NCBI RefSeq assembly: GCF_900112155.1
Contig: NZ_FOKQ01000012.1
Coordinates: 44,555-108,554 of the forward strand
Reading direction: 5' to 3'
DNA: 64,000 nt
From: Hominimerdicola alba
GTDB taxonomy: Bacteria > Bacillota > Clostridia > Oscillospirales > Ruminococcaceae
In this document: positions 42,622 to 52,147 of the stretch, in pieces
How the letters are laid out: every line of letters begins with the position of its first letter
How positions within the stretch are numbered: the stretch's first letter is position 1
Notes under the pieces: model-generated
Told to the model about the DNA's origin: nothing
What the model saw: only the letters and a program-made list of their open reading frames with translations
The model's database searches: none
Made by a program: the position numbers and the translations under genes

Positions 42622-44145
42622 ATGCTGATATGCAATAAATGCGGAAAAACAAGCAAGCGCGGTAAATTCTGCGTGTACTGCGGCGGTGAGCTCACTGAGT
42701 TCTTTAAGCTGAAAACTGCCGAAAACAACAATGCCCCCAAGGGCACCTGCCCTCAGTGCGGAAAGGAGTACACAGAGGGTGGATTCTGCGTATTCTGCGG
42801 CACAAAGCTTGACAACAGCACGGTTGTCGAGACTGTGACAGAAACTGTTGTGGAAGCTGTTCCCGTTGTTGAAACCGCTCCTGTTGCAGAGCCTGTTGTT
42901 GAAATTCAGGCTATTGCCGAGCCCGAACCTGCCGCTACACCTGAGCCTGTGCCCGAAGTTGAAACTGCTCCTGTTGCTGAAACTGCTCCCATAGTTGAAG
43001 CTGCCCCTGCTGAGGAAAGCAAGCTGAAATGCAGTGAGTGCGGAAAGATACACAGCACCGGCAAATTCTGCGTAGCTTGCGGCGGCGCTCTCATACCTGC
43101 GAACGCTCCCGCAGCTAAGGATGACGCAGGCAAGCTTGCCTGCGTTGTCTGCGGAAAAGTTCACGACGGCGGAAAGTTCTGTACTGCCTGCGGCGGTGCG
43201 CTGAAACCTGTCGGCGAACCTGTTGAAGCACCGAGCACTGCTCCCTCACTGACCAAAGAGCCTGAGTCCGCTCCTGTAATAGAAAGTGCACCTGTAGTTG
43301 ATGCTCCTGCAGACGGACTTAAGTGCGAGGTCTGCGGCAAGCCCCACGACAAGGGCAAGTTCTGCACTTCCTGCGGCGGAAAGCTTATTCCTGCTGCTAC
43401 TGAAACAGCTCCTGAGGCGGTTATAGAAAGTACTCCTGTGGCTGAAATTCCGGCAAGCGGACTAAAGTGCGAAATCTGCGGAAAGCCACATGATAAAGGT
43501 AAATTCTGCACTGTATGCGGCGGAAAGCTCATCTCTGCGGCTAACGATACTGCTCCTGCAAATACAGTAGCTCCCGCGGCTGAATGGCTAAAATGCGCTG
43601 TTTGCGGCAAGCTTCACGACAAGGGCAAATTCTGCACAGCTTGCGGAGGTCAGCTCATTTCTGCAAGCGCAGCAGTCGATCCGACTCCTGCCATACCCAC
43701 ACCTATTGAGCCAGTGGCATCGGTAATACCTACGCCTGTATCCGCTCACCTGCCAACTGATCCGACGGCACCTATTTCATCACCACTGGATGCGAGCGCA
43801 GAAGCTTCGGGAAAGCTGGTATGCAAAGTCTGCGGTAAGATACTGGATAAGGGCAAGTTCTGCACAGCCTGCGGCGGCGACCTTGTTCCTATGGACAGCC
43901 AGCCTGTGACCGCGCCTATTGCCGATAACAGCGGTCTTGTTTGCCCCACCTGCGGCAAAACTTTTGAACGCGGCAAATTCTGCACGGTTTGCGGCTCAAC
44001 TCTTGTAGCTCAGAATGCGGCTCCAGCGGCACCTGTAAATGACGGCAAGCTGCACTGCGTACAGTGCGGCGCTGTATTCGATCACGGCAAGTTCTGCACT
44101 TCCTGCGGAGGTCAGCTTGTGACTTCGGATAAGCTGAATGTCTGA
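42622..44145 (+). CDS. Ten-fold zinc-ribbon protein
   Basis: A 507-residue soluble protein with ten zinc ribbons of the form CxxCGK-(7)-KFC-x-x-CGG, the first at residue 4 and the last ending near 500. Consecutive ribbons are joined by Pro/Ala/Val/Glu-rich linkers of varying length, so the protein is a flexible string of metal-binding beads. Repeats 4-8 are the most alike (HDKGKFCTACGG). No enzyme domain. Zinc storage, a scaffold or nucleic-acid contact are possible. AGGAGG precedes the ATG; an in-frame ATG upstream has no ribosome site. Likely co-transcribed with the gene at 44167. Confidence 0.88.
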   Translation: MLICNKCGKTSKRGKFCVYCGGELTEFFKLKTAENNNAPKGTCPQCGKEYTEGGFCVFCGTKLDNSTVVETVTETVVEAVPVVETAPVAEPVVEIQAIAEPEPAATPEPVPEVETAPVAETAPIVEAAPAEESKLKCSECGKIHSTGKFCVACGGALIPANAPAAKDDAGKLACVVCGKVHDGGKFCTACGGALKPVGEPVEAPSTAPSLTKEPESAPVIESAPVVDAPADGLKCEVCGKPHDKGKFCTSCGGKLIPAATETAPEAVIESTPVAEIPASGLKCEICGKPHDKGKFCTVCGGKLISAANDTAPANTVAPAAEWLKCAVCGKLHDKGKFCTACGGQLISASAAVDPTPAIPTPIEPVASVIPTPVSAHLPTDPTAPISSPLDASAEASGKLVCKVCGKILDKGKFCTACGGDLVPMDSQPVTAPIADNSGLVCPTCGKTFERGKFCTVCGSTLVAQNAAPAAPVNDGKLHCVQCGAVFDHGKFCTSCGGQLVTSDKLNV

Positions 44146-44166
44146 ACTCTCGACAGAGGTATTGAT

Positions 44167-44631
44167 ATGACCAAAAAATCATATGGCAGATTAATTCTCG
44201 GCGGTCACGAATTTCAGGTCAAGGACTGCGGAATGACAAAGTTCTATATATTCGACAACGACGAGGACATTGACGAGGAACGTGATATCATAACCAAAAC
44301 CGTTTCCATGGAAGTCAGCTTTGAAAAAGGGCGTTTCGGCGCTGAAGAGATTGCTCCTAGGCTGAATATAAATGAGTTTTCCACGAACAAAACTGCTATT
44401 GGCGAGATGATCGGCATGGAGTTTGAAGTAGCAAGCGTTGATGAAGCCTACGAACGTGAGGACAGCTTGTATGTATTTGAGCACGAGCCGCTAGTAAACT
44501 ACAAATGGACTATCATCGGAGTTGAAGATAATCTCGTTCACGTTAAGATAAGCGGAACTGCCATTACAGACGGCTACTCAAAGCCTCCTAAGATTGCTGG
44601 ATTTGAGGGCGAGTTCCGGCTCGCGTTTTAA
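44167..44631 (+). CDS. Unknown beta-rich protein downstream of the zinc-ribbon array
   Basis: A 154-residue soluble, acidic protein with no membrane helix and no recognised family. Predicted to be beta-rich (YGRLILGGHEFQVKDCGMTK, KTVSMEVSFEKGRFG, HVKISGTAI). The two cysteine-poor ends give no metal motif. GAGG stands before the ATG and the start is 21 bases after the zinc-ribbon stop codon, so the two form an operon ending at the terminator at 44650. Confidence 0.7.
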   Translation: MTKKSYGRLILGGHEFQVKDCGMTKFYIFDNDEDIDEERDIITKTVSMEVSFEKGRFGAEEIAPRLNINEFSTNKTAIGEMIGMEFEVASVDEAYEREDSLYVFEHEPLVNYKWTIIGVEDNLVHVKISGTAITDGYSKPPKIAGFEGEFRLAF

Positions 44632-44649
44632 GTAAATAATTGATCACAT

Positions 44650-44704
44650 GGTATCGGCTTCGGCGGTGATAACTTATCATCGCTGAGAACGATGCCTTTT
44701 TATT
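44650..44704 (+). terminator. Terminator of the zinc-ribbon unit
   Basis: A two-tier hairpin: GGTATCG (44650-44656) with CGATGCC (44690-44696), and inside it GCGGTGATAA with TTATCATCGC, followed by TTTTTATT. Confidence 0.75.
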
Positions 44705-44711
44705 TGCATAC

Positions 44712-44745
44712 AAAAAGTCACTTCTGACAGTATTTGTCAAAAGTG
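44712..44745 (-). terminator. Terminator of the Ter locus
   Basis: On the minus strand CACTTTTGACA pairs with TGTCAGAAGTG (44745-44735 and 44729-44719; one wobble), followed by ACTTTTTG. It ends the transcript of the HAD gene at 44757. Confidence 0.75.
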
Positions 44746-44756
44746 CCTTTAATAGG

Positions 44757-45512
44757 TTATTCTTTGCATTTATCAAGAAGTGTTTCAATGACGAATTCAG
44801 CGAAATCGCCGTCGCCTTTGAAGACGCTTCTGTTGGGATTTTTTAGAAGCTGTTCGAGGGCTTCGGGGATAATGGCTAGATCTGCGGCTTCAAGCATGGG
44901 CAGATCAATGGTGCTGTCCCCTGCGGCAATGATGAATGCGCCGTTTTCGCCCTGTGCAAGACGTTTCAGAGCTTTGCCCTTGTTTATCTCGGAGGGCAGG
45001 AAGTAAATTTTTCTGCCTGAGAGCATGACATCAAGCTCGGTGATGGAACTGTATCTGTCCATAAATTCGCCCACATATTCGGGCTTTGCACAGGATATGT
45101 AGAGGTACATCTCATCGACTATCCTCACCACATTAAGCTTTGCGTTGCCTTCAAGCTCATCGCGGAGTTTTTCCATCAGGGGCATGAGTTCATCGGCGAA
45201 GCGCTTTTCGCTGGTACGCCATTCCTCGTTCTGAATGCCGTTTTCAATGAGTATGGCGCCGTTGGTGGTTATCGCCCTTTTGTAACAGCCTTCCGGCAAT
45301 TGTATCCTTTCAAACTGCGCCACGGAACGGGTGGTCAGGGGAACAAGCTCGACACATTCGGGGAGAGCTGACAGCTGTGTATGAACTTTACCGCTCATGA
45401 AGCCCTGCTCCGCACCGTTTAGCATCTCAACGCAGATATCTCCCTCACGCTTGTGCTTGTATGAATGTATCAGCGTGTTGTCAAGGTCGCTTGCAAGTAG
45501 TATCTTTTTCAT
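44757..45512 (-). CDS. HAD-family phosphatase of the Ter locus
   Basis: A 251-residue HAD hydrolase of the Cof/sucrose-phosphatase type: motif I DLDNTLIHS (about 8-16), a cap domain, and motif IV with GDSTIDLPMLEAADLAII. It dephosphorylates a small sugar or nucleoside-like phosphate. ATG at 45512 lies 1 base past the stop codon of the StiP-like gene, so it is translationally coupled. A HAD phosphatase is part of the Ter-linked biosynthetic module described by Anantharaman, Iyer and Aravind. Last gene before the terminator. Confidence 0.88.
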   Translation of the reverse strand: MKKILLASDLDNTLIHSYKHKREGDICVEMLNGAEQGFMSGKVHTQLSALPECVELVPLTTRSVAQFERIQLPEGCYKRAITTNGAILIENGIQNEEWRTSEKRFADELMPLMEKLRDELEGNAKLNVVRIVDEMYLYISCAKPEYVGEFMDRYSSITELDVMLSGRKIYFLPSEINKGKALKRLAQGENGAFIIAAGDSTIDLPMLEAADLAIIPEALEQLLKNPNRSVFKGDGDFAEFVIETLLDKCKE

Positions 45513-45513
45513 A

Positions 45514-46569
45514 TCAGTTATCCGCCATCGCCTTGATAAGCCCGCAGGCACGGTAGTGTTTCAGCGGGTACTCCACAAGCTCACAGCCCTTTTCCTCGGC
45601 AAGCTGATACAGATGACCGAGATGCTCATTATCATCAAGGCTGTGTACCAGCATTTTCCACGGCATTCTGCGCAGAAGCACTCTTGTGGCTTCGCCAATG
45701 CTGGGCTTGACCAGATTTATATCTGCGATACCGAAATCGCGGCAGATGCTTTTTACCTCCTCCATGGTGTTTTCTGCTGTGTCGGCGGCATTGTCGGTGA
45801 GGTCGTAGTCCTCAAAGCTGAAATGCTCCTCCACGGTGTTTATAAATTTATAGGTGAGGTCCTTGTGGGCCAGTTCTTTGTAGAAGACTGCGCCGTGGAA
45901 ATCCTTTTCACCTATGATATCGCTTCTCAGAAAAGTTCTGCTCAAAAGTCCCGAAACTGTTGAATTCAGACAGCTGCTGGCGATGAGAAAATCATCGTGA
46001 GTGCCGCATTTTTCGGAGATAAAGGCCGGGTCTGAAAGCACACCTAGACCTGCACTCACCTGCGGATAATCTTTCATAGCTTCTTCAAGCTGGCGGGTGA
46101 TAGCGCCCTTGCCTGTCCAGCCATCAATGAACTGGATATCCTGAGGTCTGTGCCTTGCAAGGATATTGTCCATGGCATTTTGGTCGATACCTCTGCCGCG
46201 GATAATGGAGATGGTGTAGTGAGCAGTATTTATGCCGTACTTTCTGTCCATATAGTGTTTCAGCAGTACGCCGATGGAAGTGCCTGCTCTCGCCAGAGAT
46301 ACAAGAACTGCATTCTCGCCTTTGTCTTTGTATATCAGCTGACCGAGCCTGCCAACGGCTTCGGCGGTGATGCCGCTGTACATATCAAGTGCCGTGTAAA
46401 AAGACTTCATGTACTGCTCCGAGGGTTCATACTCGATGGGCAGCATCTCACAGTAGTGCCTGCCGCCCTGTATGAGCTTTTCTCTTTCCTCGGTGCTCTG
46501 GGGCTTTACCTGACCTGTGATATCTTTCAGCAGTATCGTTACATCTTCATTTTTATAGGAACCGAACAT
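45514..46569 (-). CDS. StiP-like protein (cysteine protease StiP family)
   Basis: A 351-residue protein of the StiP family found in Ter-type stress loci: GGRHYCEMLPIEYEPSEQY (about 36-55), LVSLARAGTSIGVLLKHYM, FIDGWTGKGAITRQLEEAM and SSCLNSTVSGLLSRTFL. Annotated as a cysteine protease by family; the real activity has not been shown to my knowledge. Start at 46569. It is 3 bases after the PRTase/TRSP gene stop and overlaps in operon with the HAD gene. Confidence 0.85.
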   Translation of the reverse strand: MFGSYKNEDVTILLKDITGQVKPQSTEEREKLIQGGRHYCEMLPIEYEPSEQYMKSFYTALDMYSGITAEAVGRLGQLIYKDKGENAVLVSLARAGTSIGVLLKHYMDRKYGINTAHYTISIIRGRGIDQNAMDNILARHRPQDIQFIDGWTGKGAITRQLEEAMKDYPQVSAGLGVLSDPAFISEKCGTHDDFLIASSCLNSTVSGLLSRTFLRSDIIGEKDFHGAVFYKELAHKDLTYKFINTVEEHFSFEDYDLTDNAADTAENTMEEVKSICRDFGIADINLVKPSIGEATRVLLRRMPWKMLVHSLDDNEHLGHLYQLAEEKGCELVEYPLKHYRACGLIKAMADN

Positions 46570-46572
46570 CAG

Positions 46573-47823
46573 CTATATCCTTTCTACGATGATCTCTTTG
46601 CAGCCGTAATGCCTGAATAGCGAACCAAGTTCGTTTACAGCTTCCATATTCTCTGGGGCGGAATCTGTCACGATGAGTACTGAATCGTACTTTGCAAGGT
46701 CGTACAGGAAAGTCTGCCTGCCCTTTTCGTAGAGGCTTTGCAGTTTATAACCGTTGAATATGGGATAGCCCTCGCTTTCGCAGATACCTATGGGGCTTCG
46801 GGTGGTGGCATGGAATTTTACGCTGTTGTAAGCGCCGCTGTTTTCAAGCTTTTCGGCTATGATAAGTCCCGCATACATACACTCCTCGGTGCCGATAACG
46901 GCAATATCCCTGCCCGAGGGTATCATTGTGCTGTCGGCTGAATTTATCATTTCATGACGAGTGAGGATGTTGTCGATGTACTCCCCTATCACGACACCTG
47001 TTCTTGGTGAAGTGTCGCCGTCCTCTTTCAGCAGATAAGCCGCCTTTATCATGTCATCGCTGTTATCTGCGCCGGGCAGGTCGGAAGCGCCGCGGATATC
47101 AAACTTGTTGACTGTCTCGGTATAATCCACGTTGTCTATCTTCAATAGCTGACGGCATATCATGCCGTGCATTTCAAGTCTGCGGACGTTTTCCTCGCTC
47201 ATGCGGTCGATGATGGAAGCAGCCACTATCTGCTTATCGCACAGCTGCGGAAATTCGTCCCTGAGCTGTTCTATCATGTTCACAAGGGTCTTGCCTGTTG
47301 AAAACTCATCGTCCACGAATATGACGGTTTCTGTATTGTCGAGGGCGGCAGCAAAGCCGTCAGCAGAGAGCTTCTGCTCGGTGGCGTGACTGTGTTCTTC
47401 CTGAAACTCTATCCATTTGCTGACCTCAGGAACTTCCTCACGGGTGGTCTGGATATAGACACAGTCACTGCCCATATACTCTGCAACAGCTGCGCCGATG
47501 GCAGTTGCAGTTTCAGCAAAGCCGACTACCAGCTTTGTATGTGGGAATTCCCTCTTCAGCTTTGCGCCCAGGGTGCGCAGCATGGTGAGGCAGTCATTGG
47601 GGCTTACGGGGATATGCTTGCCCTGCAGTGGGTCTACCAGAAGATAGGTGCGCTTGGTGTTATGGAAGCGCTTTGCAAGGTGCATCAGCTGAGGGAGGGT
47701 GTATTCTCTGAGAGGTTCGCAATCCTCAGCCACTGATACGTTCATCACCGAGCTGCCCTTGATGACACAGGTCAGTTCACTTTCAAAGCTGTTTCTATTC
47801 TCTGATGTGAGCTTGTTTTTCAT
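46573..47823 (-). CDS. Phosphoribosyltransferase with TRSP domain
   Basis: A 416-residue protein: an N-terminal phosphoribosyltransferase (about 30-215) with the PRPP loop TVIFVDDEFSTGKTLVNM (about 165-182) and LVVGFAETATAIGAAVAEYM, and a C-terminal TRSP domain, which holds the naming motif itself, TTRSPIG, about residue 350. In Ter loci this pair is thought to make a nucleoside-like metabolite. AAAGGAGA precedes the ATG. It is followed closely by the StiP-like and HAD genes. Confidence 0.88.
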   Translation of the reverse strand: MKNKLTSENRNSFESELTCVIKGSSVMNVSVAEDCEPLREYTLPQLMHLAKRFHNTKRTYLLVDPLQGKHIPVSPNDCLTMLRTLGAKLKREFPHTKLVVGFAETATAIGAAVAEYMGSDCVYIQTTREEVPEVSKWIEFQEEHSHATEQKLSADGFAAALDNTETVIFVDDEFSTGKTLVNMIEQLRDEFPQLCDKQIVAASIIDRMSEENVRRLEMHGMICRQLLKIDNVDYTETVNKFDIRGASDLPGADNSDDMIKAAYLLKEDGDTSPRTGVVIGEYIDNILTRHEMINSADSTMIPSGRDIAVIGTEECMYAGLIIAEKLENSGAYNSVKFHATTRSPIGICESEGYPIFNGYKLQSLYEKGRQTFLYDLAKYDSVLIVTDSAPENMEAVNELGSLFRHYGCKEIIVERI

Positions 47824-47915
47824 ATTGCTTTCTCCTTTATGTTTGATTCGTTTTATGCCTTTTAAAATGCCCGCGTAAGACCGTGAGCATTATAAAAAGC
47901 ACCCGATACCATTAC

Positions 47916-47955
47916 TGTAAACACGGCTCGCACAAAAGCGTGTGAGCCGTGTACA
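47916..47955 (-). terminator. Hairpin between the Ca2+ ATPase and PRTase/TRSP genes
   Basis: ACACGGCTCGCAC (47921-47933) pairs with GTGTGAGCCGTGT (47940-47952), one mismatch. On the minus strand only TTTACAG follows, so partial termination or mRNA processing is more likely than a full stop. Confidence 0.5.
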
Positions 47956-47972
47956 GTTGATATGGTTATTGC

Positions 47973-50696
47973 TTATTCAGCAGTATTGCCGGAGCCCGAA
48001 ACTGACTTTCTGATAAGATCAACAGGTATCATAGTAATAGCCATGAGGACTACTACTACCCAGCCTGTGATGCCGAAAGGTACGCAGCTGAACATCTTAC
48101 CCAGCCACTGGAAAGGTGCCAGGGGGATAAGACCGCAGTTTACGATAACTGCCTGAACAGCGATGATAGCGCACATAACTCTCAGGAAACCGGGGTTCAG
48201 GTTCAGACCCTTGAAGATACCGAACTTCTCGTCTCTTACATTGAAGCCGTTTGCAAGTGCGCTGACGATAAACAGTACGAAATAGCCTGTTTTCAGCTTA
48301 TCAACATCACCATCAAAGAAATTCTGGCAGAGCAGACCCTTTGAGAGATCCTTCATAACGTCGCCGACACTGTTGCCAGCAGCAGGTAACAGGAAGAACA
48401 GGAAGCTCATGATAGTCAGCCATGCGCCCATAACGCCGATCTGTACAGCCATAGGCTTGCTGATGATGCTCTCGTCTCTTCTTCTGGGCTTCTCGTGCAT
48501 ATACTTTTCAAGTGCGGGCTCATTACCCAGCATGATAGCGCCCAGACCGTCCATAACGAGGTTAACAAACAGCAGGTGTGTAACTTTCAGAGGTTCTTCG
48601 ATGCCGAAGAAAGGTCCGAATGCGGATACAAGTACAGCTGCAACGTTGATTACCAGCTGGAACTTACAGAACTTAAGGATATTGCGGTAGATAGTTCTGC
48701 CGTAGAGGATAGCATCCTTTATGGACTTGAAGTTATCGTCGAGGATAACGATCTCGCCTGCTTCCTTAGCAGCTTCGGTACCGCTGCCCATTGCAAAGCC
48801 GACATCAGCCTTTTTAAGTGCAGGGCTGTCGTTTACGCCGTCACCTGTCATACCTACAACCAGGTTCATTTCCTGGCAGAGTCTTACCATTCTGGACTTA
48901 TCGGTTGGCAGTGCTCTTGCGATAACGCGGATATCCTTTACGATCTTCTTTACCTCTTCGTCGCTCATCTTATTGAGTTCGGCAGAAGAGAGTGCGATGT
49001 CTTTATCGCTCTTGATAAGACCTGCGTCCTTAGCTATAGCCTTAGCAGTTTCAAGACGGTCACCTGTTATCATAACGACCTGGATACCTGCGTCCTGAAC
49101 TTCCTTGATAGCTTCCTTTGCCTCGGGACGAACATCGTCACGAATACCAACGAGACCGATGATTACAACGTCATCATTGATCTCATTCTCGACCATGGGC
49201 TTCTCGGAATAACCGAAACTGAGCACACGCATTGCCTTGTTTGCAAGTGCGTCTATCTTTTCGTTCAGCTTTGCCATATCGATATCCTTGATATTGCCGT
49301 CAGCATCAAGATACTTTGTTGCCTTTGCGAGAAGTCTTTCGGGAGCGCCCTTGTAGAAGGTCTTGCCCAGATTATCTATTCTCGACTGGCTGAACTTGTT
49401 AGCAGAATTGAAGCCCTGATATGTGGTAACTTCATATTCCTTATTGTCTTTCAGTGCATTGAAATCAGCCTCGCCGATGAAGTGCATCAGCGCCTGATCT
49501 GTAAAGTTACCGCCGATTACATTGTGGTTGCCGTCGAACAGTGACTGTGTGTTCTTACCGATGGATATATCCAGCAGTTCCTTGACCTTCTTGCAGCCTG
49601 CAAGCTTATCATTAGGGATAACTTCGCCGTCAGCTGTGAAGAACTCAACAACTTCAAGCTTACCCTTGGTGATGGTACCTGTCTTATCGGAGAACAGAAC
49701 GTTCAGAGAACCTGCGGTCTCGATACCGACAGCCTTACGAACAAGTACGTTGTGATCCAGCATCTTGCTGGTATTCTGCATAAGAACCAGGGATATCATC
49801 AGAGGCAGACCCTCGGGGACTGCACAGACAACGATCAGTATAGCGATGGATACACCATCAACGATCTTCTTGACGATAGTGGAAATGTCCTGTGAGAAGA
49901 ACTCTGCAGGACCTCCTGCTTTGATAACGAAGTAAATAAAGTAAACGATAGCGATTATGATAGCGGAAACATATCCGAAAACGGATATCTGATTTGCCAG
50001 CTTAGCCAGCTTGACTTTCAGAGGTGAATCAGGTTCTTCCTCGTTCATCTCCTCTGCCATCTTACCCATCATGGTCTTCAGACCGACCTGTCTTACATCG
50101 AGGTAGCCTTCGCCGTCGATACAAACAGCACCTCTGAACAGAGAGTGTTCATCAACGAAAGTATCACCTGTGATATCAGTGGGCATTTCAAAACCGGGCT
50201 CAGCTGCGGTCTTCTTACATTCTTCAGCCTCACCGTTAAGTGCGGAGTTATCCACCTTGATGTTACCGTGTACCAGAACACCGTCCGCAGGTATCTTATC
50301 ACCCGACTGGAGAAGTATCAGGTCGCCTGTAACAACGTCATCGACTTCGATAACGTTTGTAGCACCGTCACGGATAGCCTTACACTTATCTTTCTCGGCA
50401 CTTTCTTTCAGTTCGATATACTTCTGGTCACTTGCCACGTTTGTTTTTGCCGAAACGAATGCAACTATCAGAACGGCAACTATCGTACCGATAGGCTCAT
50501 ATGGCTCGGCAAGTCCCGCGATTGCCATTACTATCATCAGTGCTGCGATAGCAAGGAGTATCTTTATCATCGGGTCTCCGAAGGTTTCAAGGAACTCTTT
50601 CAGAAACGTGGTGGGCTCTGCCTCGGGGATGGCGTTTGAGCCGTTTTTCGCGCGAGATTCTTCGACCTGCTGTGAGGTCAAACCTTTTAAATCCAT
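47973..50696 (-). CDS. P-type Ca2+-transporting ATPase (PMCA/P2B type)
   Basis: A 907-residue calcium pump with the P-type ATPase order: N-terminal cation ATPase motif (1-70), membrane helices M1-M4, the phosphorylation loop VLFSDKTGTITKGKL (Asp about 341), nucleotide domain with FYKGAPERLLA, hinge GMTGDGVNDSPALKKADVGFAMG and six C-terminal helices (M5-M10). The HLLFVNLVMDGLGAIMLGNEP segment fits a PMCA-type pump. No calmodulin tail. It lies inside the Ter locus after the two terD genes and before the PRTase, at the place where TerC is often encoded. GGGAG lies about 12 bases before the ATG. Confidence 0.93.
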   Translation of the reverse strand: MDLKGLTSQQVEESRAKNGSNAIPEAEPTTFLKEFLETFGDPMIKILLAIAALMIVMAIAGLAEPYEPIGTIVAVLIVAFVSAKTNVASDQKYIELKESAEKDKCKAIRDGATNVIEVDDVVTGDLILLQSGDKIPADGVLVHGNIKVDNSALNGEAEECKKTAAEPGFEMPTDITGDTFVDEHSLFRGAVCIDGEGYLDVRQVGLKTMMGKMAEEMNEEEPDSPLKVKLAKLANQISVFGYVSAIIIAIVYFIYFVIKAGGPAEFFSQDISTIVKKIVDGVSIAILIVVCAVPEGLPLMISLVLMQNTSKMLDHNVLVRKAVGIETAGSLNVLFSDKTGTITKGKLEVVEFFTADGEVIPNDKLAGCKKVKELLDISIGKNTQSLFDGNHNVIGGNFTDQALMHFIGEADFNALKDNKEYEVTTYQGFNSANKFSQSRIDNLGKTFYKGAPERLLAKATKYLDADGNIKDIDMAKLNEKIDALANKAMRVLSFGYSEKPMVENEINDDVVIIGLVGIRDDVRPEAKEAIKEVQDAGIQVVMITGDRLETAKAIAKDAGLIKSDKDIALSSAELNKMSDEEVKKIVKDIRVIARALPTDKSRMVRLCQEMNLVVGMTGDGVNDSPALKKADVGFAMGSGTEAAKEAGEIVILDDNFKSIKDAILYGRTIYRNILKFCKFQLVINVAAVLVSAFGPFFGIEEPLKVTHLLFVNLVMDGLGAIMLGNEPALEKYMHEKPRRRDESIISKPMAVQIGVMGAWLTIMSFLFFLLPAAGNSVGDVMKDLSKGLLCQNFFDGDVDKLKTGYFVLFIVSALANGFNVRDEKFGIFKGLNLNPGFLRVMCAIIAVQAVIVNCGLIPLAPFQWLGKMFSCVPFGITGWVVVVLMAITMIPVDLIRKSVSGSGNTAE

Positions 50697-50754
50697 AGTT
50701 CAATAAACTCCCTTACAGCTTTTTTCCAACGAAAACGTTAGAAATAATTGTCAG

Positions 50755-50793
50755 AAAATAAGGAGAAACCACGGCAGCGCCGCAGTTCTCCTG
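50755..50793 (-). terminator. Terminator between the terD genes and the Ca2+ ATPase
   Basis: On the minus strand GGAGAA...GCGGC pairs with GCCGT..TTCTCC (within 50762-50791), followed by TTATTTT. It would reduce, not abolish, read-through into the pump gene. Confidence 0.65.
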
Positions 50794-50816
50794 TTTTTCT
50801 CAATTTGAATGGGGTA

Positions 50817-51467
50817 TCACATACCCGCGTATCTCTTGGCAAGATCAGCGATACTGCCGTCGTTGGTACCCTGACCGATTGCATTGAACTTCCATTCATT
50901 GCCGTGTCTGTATATCTCGCCGAATACCATAGCTGTTATGCCGGGATAACTTTCGGTAAGATTGTACCTGCATATCTCATTGTTATTCCTGCCATCTACC
51001 AGCCTGATGAATGCATTTCTGATCATGCCGAAATGCTGGTTCTTCTGCAGTGCGTGGTAGATATTTACAGTAATGACTATCCTGTCATACTGAGGCGGTA
51101 CCTGAGAAAGATCAACTACGATCTGCTCATCATCGCCGTCGCCCGCACCTGTCAGGTTATCGCCCATGTGGACTACAGAACCTGTAGCGTGGCGCAGATT
51201 GCCGTAATAGATGATATCGTTCTTGTTGGTGAGCTTTCCGCCCTGTAGAACGAATGCCGATGCGTCGCAGTCGATGGTATCGCCGCCAACACTCTGCATA
51301 CCTCCTGAGGTATTGCCGCCGAAGAGGTTAGAGAAGAATCCGCCCTGCTTCTGCGGTGCGGGAGCGGGCGCAGCCTCGTCCCAGCCCAGACCAACTATTA
51401 CTTTTGAAAGTCCGGCACTTTCCTTGGAAAGGCTGACTTTTTGTCCTTTTTGAAGATTAATAGACAT
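50817..51467 (-). CDS. TerD-family protein with low-complexity insert
   Basis: A 216-residue TerD paralogue. The start (MSINLQKGQKVSLSKESAGL) and the C-terminal beta sandwich ([47 protein letters not shown]) are TerD-like, but the Ca2+-loop region between residues about 35 and 70 is replaced by Ala-Pro-Gln and Gly-rich sequence (PAPAPQKQGGFFSNLFGG). AAGGAG lies before the ATG; the canonical terD ends 15 bases upstream. The changed calcium loop suggests that the two paralogues differ in metal response. Confidence 0.88.
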   Translation of the reverse strand: MSINLQKGQKVSLSKESAGLSKVIVGLGWDEAAPAPAPQKQGGFFSNLFGGNTSGGMQSVGGDTIDCDASAFVLQGGKLTNKNDIIYYGNLRHATGSVVHMGDNLTGAGDGDDEQIVVDLSQVPPQYDRIVITVNIYHALQKNQHFGMIRNAFIRLVDGRNNNEICRYNLTESYPGITAMVFGEIYRHGNEWKFNAIGQGTNDGSIADLAKRYAGM

Positions 51468-51481
51468 TATCAGGTCGCTCC

Positions 51482-52063
51482 TTATTCAGCGTCGATGCCG
51501 TAGTGACCGCAAAGTGCAGCCAGACCGCCCTGGAAGCCGCTGCCGATAGCGTTGAACTTCCACTCGCCGTTATTTCTGTAAAGCTCGCCAACAACGATAG
51601 CTGTCTCGATGGAGAAGTCCTCACCGAGGTCGTATCTTACGATCTCCTCGCCTGTTGCCTGATCAACAACACGGATGAAGGAGTTGGATACCTGACCGAA
51701 GTTCTGTCTTCTGTTGTCAGCATCGTATATAGTAACTGTGAATGCGATCTTGGAGATGTTTGCAGGCATCAAGCTCAGGTCGATCATGATCTGCTCATCA
51801 TCGCCGTCTCCGCCGCCTGTCAGGTTATCACCCATATGTTTAACAGCGCCGCTTGAGTGCTCCAGGTTGCCGTAGAAGATGAATTCCTTTTCGGAAGGGC
51901 ATCTTCCGCTGTCATCTGCCATGAAGCAGGCTGCATCCAGGTCGAAATCTGCACCTGAATCGAACGCATTAACGTCCCAGCCAAGACCGATCATGATATT
52001 TTTCAGTCCGGGATTTCCCTTTGTCAAGCTAACTTTCTGTCCCTTGCTAAGATTGATAGGCAT
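51482..52063 (-). CDS. terD: TerD-family tellurium-resistance/stress protein
   Basis: A 193-residue canonical Ter[21 protein letters not shown], the Ca2+ loops [15 protein letters not shown] and [18 protein letters not shown], and the end [13 protein letters not shown]. TerD proteins bind Ca2+ tightly and are the core of Ter stress systems. AGGAGG is 9 bases before the ATG. Promoter at 52148 and a small GGGGCT/AGCCCC hairpin (52116-52128) in its leader. First of two adjacent terD genes. Confidence 0.95.
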   Translation of the reverse strand: MPINLSKGQKVSLTKGNPGLKNIMIGLGWDVNAFDSGADFDLDAACFMADDSGRCPSEKEFIFYGNLEHSSGAVKHMGDNLTGGGDGDDEQIMIDLSLMPANISKIAFTVTIYDADNRRQNFGQVSNSFIRVVDQATGEEIVRYDLGEDFSIETAIVVGELYRNNGEWKFNAIGSGFQGGLAALCGHYGIDAE

Positions 52064-52147
52064 AATATTGTCCTCCTCATAAATACATTTTGGCTTTGTG
52101 CCTTTCTTTTGGTATGGGGCTTAGCCCCTTTATCTTTCTGTAATTGC

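Noticed and set aside
48495..49544. Plus-strand ORF of 349 codons in the Ca2+ ATPase gene
   Set aside because: Antisense shadow of a highly conserved P-type ATPase, created by its codon bias.
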